Origin: Phoronis australis
Taxonomy: Eukaryota; Phoronida; Phoronidae
Reading direction: 5' to 3'
Assembly (NCBI GenBank): GCA_002633005.1
Contig: NMRA01000188.1
Coordinates: 358,921 to 418,920 of the forward strand
DNA: 60,000 nt
The notes below the pieces were generated by a model. It searched no databases. It was not told the DNA's origin and saw only the letters and a program-made list of their open reading frames with translations. Shown in pieces: positions 35,910-47,615 of the stretch. How positions within the stretch are numbered: the stretch's first letter is position 1; the number at the start of each line of letters is the position of its first letter. A program made the translations under genes and the position numbers.

Positions 35910-36624
35910 NNNNNNNNNNNNNNNNNNNNNNNNNNNNNNNNNNNNNNNNNNNNNNNNNNNNNNNNNNNNNNNNNNNNNNNNNNNNNNNNNNNNNNNNNNN
36001 NNNNNNNNNNNNNNNNNNNNNNNNNNNNNNNNNNNNNNNNNNNNNNNNNNNNNNNNNNNNNNNNNNNNNNNNNNNNNNNNNNNNNNNNNNNNNNNNNNNN
36101 NNNNNNNNNNNNNNNNNNNNNNNNNNNNNNNNNNNNNNNNNNNNNNNNNNNNNNNNNNNNNNNNNNNNNNNNNNNNNNNNNNNNNNNNNNNNNNNNNNNN
36201 NNNNNNNNNNNNNNNNNNNNNNNNNNNNNNNNNNNNNNNNNNNNNNNNNNNNNNNNNNNNNNNNNNNNNNNNNNNNNNNNNNNNNNNNNNNNNNNNNNNN
36301 NNNNNNNNNNNNNNNNNNNNNNNNNNNNNNNNNNNNNNNNNNNNNNNNNNNNNNNNNNNNNNNNNNNNNNNNNNNNNNNNNNNNNNNNNNNNNNNNNNNN
36401 NNNNNNNNNNNNNNNNNNNNNNNNNNNNNNNNNNNNNNNNNNNNNNNNNNNNNNNNNNNNNNNNNNNNNNNNNNNNNNNNNNNNNNNNNNNNNNNNNNNN
36501 NNNNNNNNNNNNNNNNNNNNNNNNNNNNNNNNNNNNNNNNNNNNNNNNNNNNNNNNNNNNNNNNNNNNNNNNNNNNNNNNNNNNNNNNNNNNNNNNNNNN
36601 NNNNNNNNNNNNNNNNNNNNNNNN
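35910..36624. other. Assembly gap (715 Ns)
   Basis: Unknown bases. The flanks place it opposite about 7740-8545 of copy A, so it probably hides a copy of the LINE relic and part of the GT microsatellite. Confidence 0.95.
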
Positions 36625-36715
36625 GCGTGTGTGTTTGCATGTATGTGTGTGCGTGTATGTGTGTGCGTGTCTGCGTGTCTGTTTGTCTTTGTCTTTGTCT
36701 TTGTGTGTGGTGAGA
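36625..36715. repeat. GT-rich microsatellite beside the gap
   Basis: GTGTGT, GCGTGT and TTTGTC units. Equivalent to 8545-8592. Likely cause of the assembly break. Confidence 0.85.
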
Positions 36716-38037
36716 GTGGGAATGGCTTGTATATTTAGTCTTTGATATCTTTGCATTTATGTCCTCTGTACCAAACACAAACAACAAACACAAAACATAT
36801 CCAGAAACCGGAAGTCGAACACAAAGGCCACTAAGAACGATATTGATCCTACCACACCAACAGTCGCCATGACGACAAGCGGCAGCATGTGACTAGCGAA
36901 AGCAAATAACGTAATTTCAAAAAATTATAAAATATGAGCTCTGAGTAGGGCGACCGCCCCCAAATCCTAAAGCGTTATCAGTATTTGTGTTTTGGTTGGC
37001 TCAATGTCTCCGACACATATTTTATTAAAATATTTTATAAGTCTGTATAAAACCGACAACAGAAGAATTTTAGTGTTGCCCATAAACCAGTGATATATAA
37101 ATTTTAAGTTTGATAAAATACGCCTTAAACAGTTAAGATACAAGACCACTAGTCCCATAGCTACATAAAACATCAATGTCTTGTCGAAAACCTGGAAAAG
37201 TAACAGATGCAGAGTGAAAATGTTATGACGGCGCTGAACTTGTAACGAGTGTCAAAATTATTTCAAACAATATCATACAGGAGACTACTTTTCAAGATGA
37301 AGGCTGTTCATGTGTCGGTTACCAATGATTTCTCTAGTTGCTTCACAGTATTTGAGAACGTCACCTCATCCAAATATTTATCGCTTTCCTTAACTTTGTG
37401 AAAAGCGTTAGCCGATTTTTCCTTTCTGGCACTGTTATATTATATGGTGTTGTTGTATTACAAGTTCATGATTCTCCCCCTCCCTCTTGCTGAATACTAC
37501 TGACTAGCAAACCCAACCAGGTCTCTCAATAAATTTTTGCGCTAGCGACTTGGTGTGAGCCGGTCCGACGGGATTAAACTACCCGGGACATAAAACTGAA
37601 CTGAGTTGAGCCGTCTCGACATTAAATCAAGGCTTGAATTAATCATTTTCATTAGGATGAATATCTCCTTCATTCCTTACATTGGTGATTTTTCAGTGCA
37701 TCATTTGTCATGTCAAATATGTATGCGAGATGTTTGGAACTTGACACCGACGGGTTCTCCTTTCAAGCGGTAGAAGCCGCGGGCGACGCGAGTTTTTGAT
37801 CTGTTTTTAAATCAAAATATGGCACATGTACTTCGTCAGCTCACTTATTGAAAGATTGGGACACATTTGCGTCTAGTGCGTCTATTCCATTGAAGCAAAA
37901 CGTCGAGAAAGTCCACCTATGCCTTTAAATATCAGGTTAAGACGACGGCACACCATGCAGTTAGAGTGGGGAGATACATGTAATTAACCAAGCGGTATAG
38001 ACAGTTCACTTCGCATAAGGAGTGGATGTTGAAGAAT

Positions 38038-40508
38038 TTAATGTGCTTTGAAAAGGTTTCCGATATTTAGCCATTCCCGACCGTAAAACACTCCACCAAC
38101 AACGAGACATAATACTGAAAGCAAAATCGCCATTCGTACAAACGTGTTCGCGCCATTCACAGTCTTTCTCAAACTCCGTGTTTGTATTCCAGAGAACGTG
38201 TTACGATACGCTTCGATTGTGGCCTGGCGAGCACCTGACCAATTATGAGGGCCCGTTAACCTGTATTGCACGGGAAAAGCAGGACGGTAGAAACACAGAA
38301 AGGCCAGGGCGGGGTCGCGAAACAGCAGTGACATGAAACGAGGTTTGGCACGGATGATGTCAGCGATCTTGTCGCGGTAAGTCAAATTATCCACCTGAAA
38401 CGAAGAGGCACGACTCGATAAAAAGATGCCAGTGTTTCAGAATTGACAATTACGTCGCATAAGCCATTTTTCTCAGTGAAATCTAGTACAATATTGTACC
38501 CAGTTTACTGGCGGATCTTGATGGGGGGGGGGCAACCACAAGTTTTGGAGAAAAAGTGGTAACCAAAAACGTCAACGCATTTTATTTTGGTTGTAGGCCG
38601 CCTTAGCAATTTGTAATTATATAACGAGATCGCATAAAGCTTTATTTACTCGAGTCGCCAAACTCATCACATGAGATCAAAATGACGAACTACTGGAATT
38701 GTTGGACGTCGCGAGGCTTTGGGGACATTGTCGGTTTTATGATTGAAGAACCCATTTGTTTTTGAAGTTACTAGCTTTGACCAGAGCTTAATAAAAACAA
38801 TGTTATCCATTGTGTTTTTTGACTTGGTTAAAAGTCGCCAATTCTCGCCGTTGAATGTCCGAAACTCGTCAAAATCAAGGTCGGTATCTTTACCAGTTAA
38901 ATACACTGCCATCTGTAGACGTACATGTACATGTAGAATTCAGCTCGGTCAACAGAGTGTTACACTGCAATGGTGGGGTTAGCAGTCACGAATCCGCTCA
39001 TATCTGAATATGATCTCAGAGTGACTTGCCGATAGTGTCCCTTTAATAACACACCTTCATGTCGATTGCTTATGTTCATCAGCAATTTCGTTTCCCAGCT
39101 TTTGCATTCCATTTTCATTTGGCAAACGACTGTAACCTAACAGCAATTGAACAATAAGAACTAAAACTATGTGACTCATCCTGAACTTCTCATCAAACTC
39201 CTTTCTCATTTGTTCTTTTGCTTTTTTGACGTCATCAGTCATTTGCCTTTGAGCAGGTAGCCCCATCTTACCACTGAACACTCGACATTGTACATATAAT
39301 TCAATAACGGACGTTCGAGGTCCGTTGCGGGAAATAATTCCGACAACGGCCAGTGTGTTGTGTTTGAAATAGTCCACTCATTTATACTTCATTTAAGGAA
39401 AACTGGAGATCACAAATCCTTCTATCAGTAAAGCTTAATTTTTGCATTAGTGGAAATTAGCTGAGAATGCGTACCAACGACACGACATTTTTGGATGCAT
39501 AGCCTGGGATAAGAAAATGAAGTGATCGGTATGCTCCCAGAACAGGGTTACCTAGCACTAAGTGAGATGTTATGAGTGTGTGACTGTATATTGATGAAAC
39601 AGTGCTCAAATGACCAACGCACTATTGAGACTAATTGTAAGCAAGCGGTTAGCCCTAGCTTAAAGTGCTTAAAACCATCACTTACGTGTTTTGACACCTG
39701 ATAACAATGCCAGCATCATTAAACCTTCCTTTATAGCAATGTATACCACAATTGTGAATTCGAAATCCCGAAAACAAGAAAATAGAAGAAAAGCAACTCC
39801 AGTTGAAAGCTTCTTAGCTCCACGGACATGAGCGTGACGTAAGGACGTACTCAGCGCCAGTGTGTCAGGATGCCGGTCCATCACTATGGCGCCGGGCTTT
39901 TCCTGTGTCCCACGGCGAGGTCAAATACTAATTGTCACAACCACCACAAACTCAAGCAACGCCTCGCCATGCCGTATCACACCATACACCATGGGAAAAC
40001 TAGCAGTAATATCTGAAGACTTGTCCCACCAAACACAATAGAGAATGACTAATCCTGTGATTGGTTGTCCTAATTTTACGTAGTATGTTTTGACCAATAA
40101 ATGCTCCGTAACTCGAAATCAGCTAATTATCATATCGTCAGAGAGAATTTGCAGGTGTTCTAATTTGACAGCTGATCGGCTGGCGTGGTTGTTTCCTCAG
40201 GGTTTTTTGATATGAAATTGATGATATAAGCACTTTAATAAATGAATATCGCACACGCCAATCTAAAGAGTTGTATCAATTTTTCGAAGATGATGGTTGG
40301 AAAAAATAAGGACATTAATGGGCGGAAAGAAGTACTATCCCTTAAAGATCATATCGATTCATGCAATAGTAAATCTTAAGGTACGATTACCTATCTGATC
40401 GTGTTGTTCAAAGCAGACCGGAAGCAGTCCTTCGGTAAGACACTACTTCACAGACACAATTACCCCAATACCGCCGCCCGCTATGGCCACACGCACACTT
40501 TTGGTCAT
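38038..40508 (-). pseudogene. FMO pseudogene (exons 1, partial 4, and 5 only)
   Basis: Exon 5 (38394-38038) is open to the stop with a CAG|GTGGAT acceptor and about 85% residue identity by eye to its partner. Exon 4 (39366-39180) lacks its 5' part: homology begins mid-exon at 'KHNTLAVVG'. It also has a small deletion, and its donor is AT instead of GT. Exon 1 (40508-40391) has TAG at 40443-40445 (codon 22), and the last Gly of GGGIGG is Val. Exons 2 and 3 are absent. The FMO reaction cannot be carried out. The strong conservation of exon 5 suggests the duplication is recent or that gene conversion occurs. Confidence 0.85.
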
Positions 40509-40837
40509 CGTAAATGCCGCCGGCCTGTTGTTACTCAAAAGGCTTAGAATTCCCTGGCCTCAAATACGTCTAGGCGTGCGCGGCCGACAATGATGTTTCT
40601 GAAAAGCGACAAACTAGGAAACAAGAACAATGCAAAGCGTCTAGGCGAAATTCGTCAACGAGAGCTTCGTAAACGGTGTGCTTCTGGTGGACTTGATTAG
40701 TCAGTCTCAGTGCCGCGCTTTGCTATGTGGTCTACCAGTCGTGAGGCAAGAATTTCTGTAAACATCAGAAAAAGCGACTGTCCTCCATCGTAAGTTGTTA
40801 TGATAGGCTACGTTACTGTACGTTGTACCTATAGGAA

Positions 40838-41485
40838 CAGTGGCGGATCTAGGATATCACAAGAGGGGCCAACACATTGTCCGGCTGTAAGCATTTGCGC
40901 AAACTGAACCACGATTGTAGATGCGCATAGCACCGAATGGGGGGAGGTGGGGAGTGGGGTTTGCCCCCCCTCCCGCCCACGAAATTTTTCTGTTTTTACC
41001 TGTAAAAATCAAGCATTTTCCTTGATTCCTGAAGTATTATCCAAGAAAAACAAAACACGGAGAACGTTTCAAACAGGAAAAACTGCAAGTACCAAAGACT
41101 CGAACTCACGACCTGGAGGATAGAGGGCGCGTGCGTTACCACTACACCACCACGATTTAACTACTAATCTCATACTAAGAGACCTACTTGTTTATGGTCC
41201 ACAGCGTTTGCGCGCGAAACCTACTTCTTTCTGTAATGCTTATATTTTGTGCCATCAATTCTTAACAAATTTTTTCGTATTTAAAATAGTCTTCAAATGC
41301 CCAAAAGACCAAATCCGTTTTTCGTGTTGGCAATAATGACGGCATTGCTTTGGAAATCGTCTAAGTTAAGGTTTGACAAAGAGAGTATTGCGAGTTTCTG
41401 AGTGATTCACTAAGGCTTCGATTAAAATTCACATCTTACCAGCAGCTTCTGTGTTTTCATCGTCACCCAGGTTTCATTTTCTTTA
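40838..41485 (-). mobile_element. Reverse-oriented copy of the hAT-like element
   Basis: Starts CAGTGGCGGATCTAGGATAT at 40838 and follows the reverse complement of 10394-9770 closely, with the tRNA-like segment at 41091-41155 on the minus strand. The last ~40 bp (other terminus) is missing. It sits just past the end of duplication copy B. Confidence 0.7.
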
Positions 41486-41639
41486 AAAATGAAGTAAATT
41501 TTCTTCATTGCACAGTGGAGCAGACAACGGTAACGGAGTCGTAGTGCGCAGCGCCACTGCCGGTCGCTATATACTTAGCCATAGTTACGTTTCGAATGCG
41601 CCGTGTTCCGAATTTGACACCTGAAATTGTCTCCGAAAC

Positions 41640-41770
41640 ATACTTTATTAAGAGTCACTGCGTGAGAAAGTCAGGCAGATGCGGGAACATGACATGTCAC
41701 GGATTTTTTTGAAATATAGCTTAGTTTTACTCTTAGGTGGAATGGTCAACACCTAAAATAATTTTATTTG
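41640..41770. repeat. Inverted repeat, partner 49780-49945
   Basis: 'AAGAGTCACTGC', 'GGGAACATGACATGTCACG' and 'TTAGTTTT.CTCTTAGGT' recur in reverse complement at 49780-49945, about 8 kb away. The right partner abuts duplicated block D. Confidence 0.6.
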
Positions 41771-43500
41771 AAATATCTAACTTCTTCACAGAAAACTACC
41801 CTCTCGAAATTTTTGGCTAGTTTATGGCTTCGAAAACCATCAAATTTAGAATTTTTGTTGCATCACTGTGTACATTGTACCAACGACAAATTAACAGAAA
41901 CTGACATACTGAATAAACACACACTTCTGTCTACATGAAAACCCACCTGTGTCAAGCTGTGCGTTATTTTTTTACCTCGCAAAAACACTCAGAAAAGTAA
42001 CATACTACATGTGAAAGCTGAGCCTTTGTAGAGTACATATCTATTCAAACATTCCTGGACAGCGACCTGAGTGTCCTGCATGCTTTGATTGAAACCACCC
42101 ACTTTGCAGATATCGGTCGTTCTGTTCGCCATCACTGTCACACTCCCATTAACAAACCAACAAAATTCTAAAGATTTATGAGTAACAAAAAACGATGTCA
42201 ACAAGATCGTTAAGATTTTTCAAAGCTCGAAATCTGAATTACATTAAAATTCTCGCGGCTAGTGCTCAGAACTTTACAATTAAAGCTGAAATTACGGCCT
42301 CAAAACGATGGCAATTGTTGGTCCTGTAATGTCTGCTTGACGTCTAGTAATGACGTAAAGTGGTTCCGAAAAAATAGGAGCATATCTTAACACGAGGCAA
42401 GCCAAAAATCATACTTGATTGAATGATTATTTCTAACCATACCTTTTAAGTACCGAAGACCCACGGGGAGCACTGATCCTGTAAAGGTGAAAATCTTCCT
42501 GGTAGTAATTTTTCTGCTGCTCATCACCGCTTTACAGAGTCGGAAAAATGAACCTTCTGTTGAACAAGTTGTACTCATTACGCAGTACCAATTCAATATT
42601 TTAGGGCGCGCCCAAGCGTGTAACTTTGAGAAATCCTACATTTTTGGCACGGAAAACCTATATTGGCTATTACTATTTGTATAGGAGTGTTTTCGCCAAC
42701 CTCCGCTCAACAGCTCTTGAAGCAACGTTTCAGCCAGTTGTATTTATAATTATCACCGGGACTTCCATTTTAGTGATGACGATTGCAAAGGACTGAAACG
42801 TAGATTCGATGAAGCATTGCAGGTTCAGGTGAGAATGGACCAGAAGATTCCAACCGTGATTATAGAACATCCCTAACACAATATGAATTCGAGATGTACA
42901 TAAAAATACTAGGGCTAGGAATGTCATTGGTTAATCTGGGCATCAGGTGTAAATCACTAGCAGATCCAGAATTTCAAAAGGGGCAATTGCAGTGGTGCTA
43001 TGAATTTGAAATACAGACAGACTACGAAAATGTCAAATTATTTTACGTAAGGTATCGTTGAACTTAAGTGTTTTATTATCTAACACTCATGGACGAAACT
43101 CTAACTTGCAACACATAGAAAAACACATCAGTGCAGTATTTATTACACAGGAAATTTATACAACGCAGTCATGGTTGACATCGAGCTATGGATAGGACAC
43201 TTTAGTTTCCCACATGTAAATTGATTATAGTGCATATGTGTATTATACAAGTGTGGGTGTTAAAGCTGGTAGTGAACGTTAAGCTTTGGGTATCGAGATC
43301 TTTGATCAAAAGTAGTCTACATCACACTGCAATTTTTTGTCAACATTATACAAAAAGCAGGAAAACGGAAAGTGCCCAAGATTGCATCTCTGGCAGTATG
43401 CTTCCAGGGATGTTAATAATATGTAATATATAAAATAAAAAACTATAGGTGGTGCAGCATACATTATATTCATCGGAAACATGACTGTCACATTCTAGCC
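41770..43500. other. Non-coding or unrecognised sequence
   Basis: A minus-strand frame near 42170-42010 has 'QSMQDTQVAVQECLNRY' between an AG and a GT, so a small host exon is possible, but nothing supports it further. The hydrophobic plus-strand frame at 42487 starts with GTG and is not convincing. Confidence 0.3.
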
Positions 43501-44350
43501 CAATTCCATACATCAAGATACTTGGTTGGTACAGAACCGCTAGAGGACGCCACAACACTCAGACATGTCCTAAAATTTATGCCGGGCATACTCTCCTCAA
43601 TAATGCAACACATACATCAAATTGCACCCAGATTCATCAACAGAACTTTGTAAATATTGCGGTACAGATAAACAAACAAATTGACACTCCGGGAGCCTCG
43701 GTGATTACACCCATCAGAAAACCTGTCAGTCGTGATCATCTCAATAGGAACACATGAGCAAAATTTCAGAACTATCCTCCAAGCAATTTCAAGGACAGAG
43801 AGGCTGCTGCCAGAAATGATAATATTTAGTGGCACAGAATATATATTTCAAATCCAGCCAAAACTAGCAGTTTGTTCTCGTTTCCTCAACAGAAACAAAT
43901 ATATCATTTTGCACGAAAATACATCAAGAAACTTGGTAGATATAGAGGCATACGTAAAGAAAACATTGCTGTAGTGGCGGGTAGGCACAGGTAGGCGCAA
44001 CCAACCACCTTTTGGCATTTGAACGTAGTGCCTACGCACCATAAGTTACGTTCAGTGCTCAAGGTGATACGGTGGACTTTGGGCGCCTACTTACCTTTAA
44101 TTTTACCCCTACGGCACGGCCATTATAGGGCACCATAAGAGATCGTCCAATCAACAATCAGTGTCAGTCGTGCTCATCTCAATGGCAACATTTCTGTACA
44201 TATTACATAGGTACGTCAGGGAGTAGGAAAACGTGGATGTCTCCATAACTGAAACAATTTTTCGAAATTTGATGAAAATCAGTCAAGGAACTTGCTAGAT
44301 AAAGAGACTAACATGAAGAAGTAAAGTTGTCACTAGGGGCCCAGTGGTAG
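43500..44350. repeat. Further copies of the 13.4-14.9 kb repeat
   Basis: Motifs 'CCGCTAGAGGACGCCACAAC', 'AAATTTGATGAAAATCAGTC' and 'GTCACTAGGGGCCCAGTGG' match the diverged units at 13430-14900. Interrupted by the MITE at 43964-44119. Confidence 0.5.
43964..44119. mobile_element. hAT-type MITE, older copy of the 53349 family
   Basis: About 156 bp, begins CATTGCTGTAGTGG and ends with a degenerate CCACTACAGCACTG. The interior 'CAACCACCTTTTGGCATTTG' is shared with 53349-53504. No target duplication left. Confidence 0.65.
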
Positions 44351-44399
44351 TCAAATACATCCCAAAATTCTCTTGTATCATTTCATTTGTAAAATTTCA

Positions 44400-46282
44400 C
44401 ATTCACCAAGGATTTGGAGATGCAGCAGCAGATGCCAGACAAAAAGACCGGGATGACAGCATAATGGGCCTACACACGCATGCTTGCATGCATGCAGTCA
44501 AACAGATCAAGGCAAAAGTAATCAGACAATATAAATCTTTGCCCAGCTTGACCGCTAATGACTGGTAATAACTATTATGACCGCTAATAACAGAATGTCT
44601 CAGCCACAATATTAACTTTCCTGTTTCCCTTCATTTTCACTCACAAACAAAGATCACTTTGACCACGAATTCTACTTTTGCCCTAGCTGTCATGGCAAGG
44701 AATTCCGGGTTATTTTGTCATGATACGTTTGGCTTGTACTGTATATTAATGTATACAAATAACCTGGAAATGACAGTTAAAGGGACACTCTTGGCGTGAA
44801 GTAATTTCACAGAAAATATCATGGAATCAAACTCACTAGCAACATTACTTCATAGCAATAGACACACCATAAGGTGCACAACAAGAATACAGTAACACTG
44901 ATGAATACGATCTACATGGATACTGCTCAAGATATTCAAACAGCAGTTCTATGATTGTGTCCTGCGGTTCTCTTTTGTTGAGAACACCTCACTGGATGGC
45001 TTTTTGACCAGTTTTCATGCCTTCATTGAACGCATCAGTTAAAAACACCTTTACAATTTCAGTCATTATTTCAGACCTTTATGCTGACTTCAGAGCCCAC
45101 CCCGCCCATTGTGCTGTATGACTCTCCTGCTGTTTGGGTACTAGCTGTCTGCATTTTTACACCTGAAAATATAAAACTCAATAAGATAGTATATGTTATC
45201 TAGTCCATTGGCAGGCTACCAGAACAACAATTGTCAAACACTCGTAAACACAACTCACACACCTAATTGTAAGCTGATCCCTGTTCACACAAATCAAACA
45301 CAGCTTTCGCAACCAATAAGCAGTTCAAAAACTCACGTGACTAAGAATCATGTCTATGACTCAGGGAACAGTGTGTGAGGAGTGTTTAATGATAACAAAG
45401 CTGGATGCAACACCAGGAGCCATGCTTTTTGGATGGGTAGCCATGCTTTTTGAATTCACAAAATGAGCTTACAAAATCCAAATGCTGTGGTCATGAGTGA
45501 GAGAGTTGTGCTGTTTGAGTGGTCTGATTGATATATTAATCCACGTCAAAAAAATCCAACCTAAATTTGTGCGAATGTCCAAACCATGGCTGCATAGGCT
45601 GTTGTGTAGCATGTTCCACAACAACTTCGCATTTCCATGTTGACTCTTAAGCCAACTTGGAACAGTCAGTGACTACAACGCACAACAAAGGTTATATGTC
45701 CAACTTATGGATTTGTGATGCCAAATTGAGTTCAAAGAGCATGCTGTTTAACTTCACCTTCTATACCAGTGACTTTGGCAGTCCACTTTCTCCCCACATC
45801 AGCGATGATCTTCAAGTGCTGTTAGCTGTTTGTCATGCCAGCCCATGCTAACTTGCTGCTTGAGTTCGTTTCGAAAGGCAAAAGTATTGTTACAGCCATC
45901 TTTTGGACACAGAAATATCTTCGTCCTTCGATTTGCTGAAACTAGTGAAAGGTCACAATTAGGATGCAACATGACATTCCTCAACCACTGGTTCCACTGG
46001 TTTTCAATCAGAAGCAGGATTCTCCAAAACCACCCCATCTCCAATCCCATATACAAGCAACTACATTTCTTGTTGAAATAGGTAACTTAGTTGTAAGCAT
46101 TAGAACACAAGTCCTTTTTAAAAATCAAGCTATGAAAGAATATTCCATTCCATCAAATATTTAACTTTTGTTTCAGACCACATAGACAGCTGAAACTAGT
46201 TCTGAGATGGTATGACTAATCACAGTGAGATTTCTGAGAAAAATCTATGTAATTGAATACAGCCCATACTATGATTTGTTAC
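44400..46282. other. Mostly unrecognised; degraded zinc-finger-like minus frame at 45799-46056
   Basis: The minus frame 46056-45799 has 'FLCPKDGCNNTFAFRNELKQ', which resembles the start of a C2H2 finger (C-x4-C, then Phe), but the first His is replaced and a stop follows soon after. It could be a relic or a downstream exon of the gene whose first exon is at 48820-49146. Nothing else coding was recognised. Confidence 0.25.
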
Positions 46283-46587
46283 TATAGTAAATGTCGACGT
46301 CAGTCTCGGCTGTGGCGTCTCTATGTTGTGATGTCCTTTTCGTGACAATGTTGGTCTTGGCCTGGTGCGACATCTAACGCCAGAAGAGCCCAGCCGAGGT
46401 CACACTCCTATCACGTGACGAGTCACCCATGAAGACCACGTGACAAGATCGTCTGGGCCTTCTGGAGTTCGCTGCCGTCCTGTGCGGACGCAATGTGAGT
46501 ATCCTCCAGACTTTGCTCTTGCACCGTGTTAATAGGCCCGAACTTGTGTGTCTGTGTAGCCGACCCCTTTTTTCATCTATTACAACA
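46283..46587 (+). repeat. 5' LTR
   Basis: 305 bp. Contains two CACGTG E-boxes (46412-46417, 46437-46442) and a GACGTCAG CRE-like half site near the start, all plausible promoter sites. Starts TA instead of the canonical TG. Confidence 0.9.
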
Positions 46588-46589
46588 TT

Positions 46590-46605
46590 TGGCGTAGTCG
46601 GCAGG
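46590..46605 (+). promoter_or_regulatory. Putative primer-binding site
   Basis: TGGCGTAGTCGGCAGG begins 2 bp after the LTR. A TGG start is what pairing to the CCA end of a tRNA requires. I cannot name the tRNA from sequence alone. Confidence 0.6.
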
Positions 46606-46655
46606 AGGTCACCCTTCCACAAAGGGTGAGGGATGCTGGTTCGCCATGCCCTCGG

Positions 46656-47615
46656 ATGTCGTGTGTGGCAAAAGCCCGCCAGCCACCTGGCATGCCCTTA
46701 AAGGGTCAACGTTCATCTGGGGCTTCGCCGTCCGCGTCCAAAGCTAAATCAGGACCACCTCCTGATTTAGCTATAGATGCCCACTTCCATCTGGATCGCT
46801 TGTCGGCATCCTGGGCTCAGCTTCATATCACTGAGACTAGGATGCTGACGATCGATCAGATGCTCAGCACCCAGCTGCCACGGGTTTCTCAAAAACCTGT
46901 GCGGTTGGTTGGTGGGATTGCAGTTTTCTGCGATGTGGAAAACTGGAAGTACGTTGAGGCTTCCCGTTTCCCACATGGCTGGAAGGCTGTGGTGGGCATC
47001 CACCCCAAACGGGTTGGATCAACGAATCCCAGTGTTCTGGAGCGTCTCCCCCAGCTACTAAAGGAGCCCTTTGTAGCTGGCCTTGGTGAGGTCGGTCTGG
47101 AGGCCCGGGAGGACTTGGCCATCCAAAAAGAAGCTTTGGAGGAGATGGTGCGAATATTTGCGGAGGTTCGGGCCAGCTCCCCCAGCTTCAAAAATAAAGT
47201 CGTGGTGATCCACCTTCGTGGCTCCCCCGACAATCCACGCTTCTTGGAGGGACAAGACTTCGGCTTCGACCTCCTGAAGCGCCACTGTGATGCAGACTTG
47301 GGTTTGCATCTCCATTGTTTTGGAGGTGCGCCCGAGGATGTACTCCGGTGGACGGGGTTCTTTAGAAACTGCCACTTCGGCTTCGCCGGTCACGTGCGGC
47401 AGTTTCTGAAGTTCCAAAACAAGGGGCTACAAGAGGTTCCGATGAATCGACTCCTCCTGGAGTCCGATTCACCGCTCCTCGCCATTGGGCAAGCCCCAAT
47501 GGCGCCCCAATACCTGGGGGAAGTAGCTATGGAGGTGGCGCAGCGTTCTCGTTGTCCGCTGCGTGACATCCTGGCTGCTTCCACCAGGAATGCCAGGCGG
47601 CTTTACCATCTTTAA
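46656..47615 (+). CDS. TatD-family metal-dependent hydrolase (DNase-like), retrotransposon cargo
   Basis: 319 codons from ATG 46656. The frame is open upstream to 46560 inside the LTR end, so a longer or unusual start is possible; the next in-frame ATG is 12 codons on. A basic Ser/Pro-rich leader of ~40 residues is followed by a full TatD amidohydrolase fold: DAHFH (41-45), GIHPK (114-118), GEVGLE (144-149), IHLRG (185-189), HCFGG (220-224), ESDSP (269-273). All six expected metal ligands (two His of HxH, Glu, two His, Asp) are present. TatD proteins are divalent-metal nucleases/phosphoesterases; TATDN relatives act in DNA repair and apoptosis. The ORF is intact, intronless and clearly GC-richer than its surroundings, which suggests capture from an mRNA or origin elsewhere. 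Its role in the element (processing of cDNA or RNA ends, or plain cargo) is unknown. Confidence 0.9.
   Translation: MSCVAKARQPPGMPLKGQRSSGASPSASKAKSGPPPDLAIDAHFHLDRLSASWAQLHITETRMLTIDQMLSTQLPRVSQKPVRLVGGIAVFCDVENWKYVEASRFPHGWKAVVGIHPKRVGSTNPSVLERLPQLLKEPFVAGLGEVGLEAREDLAIQKEALEEMVRIFAEVRASSPSFKNKVVVIHLRGSPDNPRFLEGQDFGFDLLKRHCDADLGLHLHCFGGAPEDVLRWTGFFRNCHFGFAGHVRQFLKFQNKGLQEVPMNRLLLESDSPLLAIGQAPMAPQYLGEVAMEVAQRSRCPLRDILAASTRNARRLYHL

Larger units (their letters stand above)
35640..40800. repeat. Segmental duplication, copy B (collapsed FMO locus)
   Basis: 35640-39366 matches 7455-12235. 39960-40080 resembles 22530-22678, 40080-40290 resembles 26174-26365, and 40300-40800 resembles 30640-31140. 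So the 18 kb between FMO exon 4 and exon 1 in copy A corresponds to about 1 kb here. Contains the N run and an FMO pseudogene. Confidence 0.75.

Noticed and set aside
35864-36793. Three long ORFs of about 280-310 codons on both strands
   Set aside because: They consist mainly of the N run translated as unknown residues, bordered by the GT microsatellite.
42487-42684. Small hydrophobic-start ORF resembling a signal peptide
   Set aside because: It starts with GTG, not ATG, has no splice or promoter support, and the region is otherwise non-coding.
46374-46622. Minus-strand ORF in the 5' LTR, also present at 48593-48946
   Set aside because: Both are the same LTR read antisense. The second joins LTR to host exon sequence, which is chance read-through.
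46767-47584. Four minus-strand ORFs of 64-119 codons
   Set aside because: Antisense shadows of the GC-rich TatD gene.
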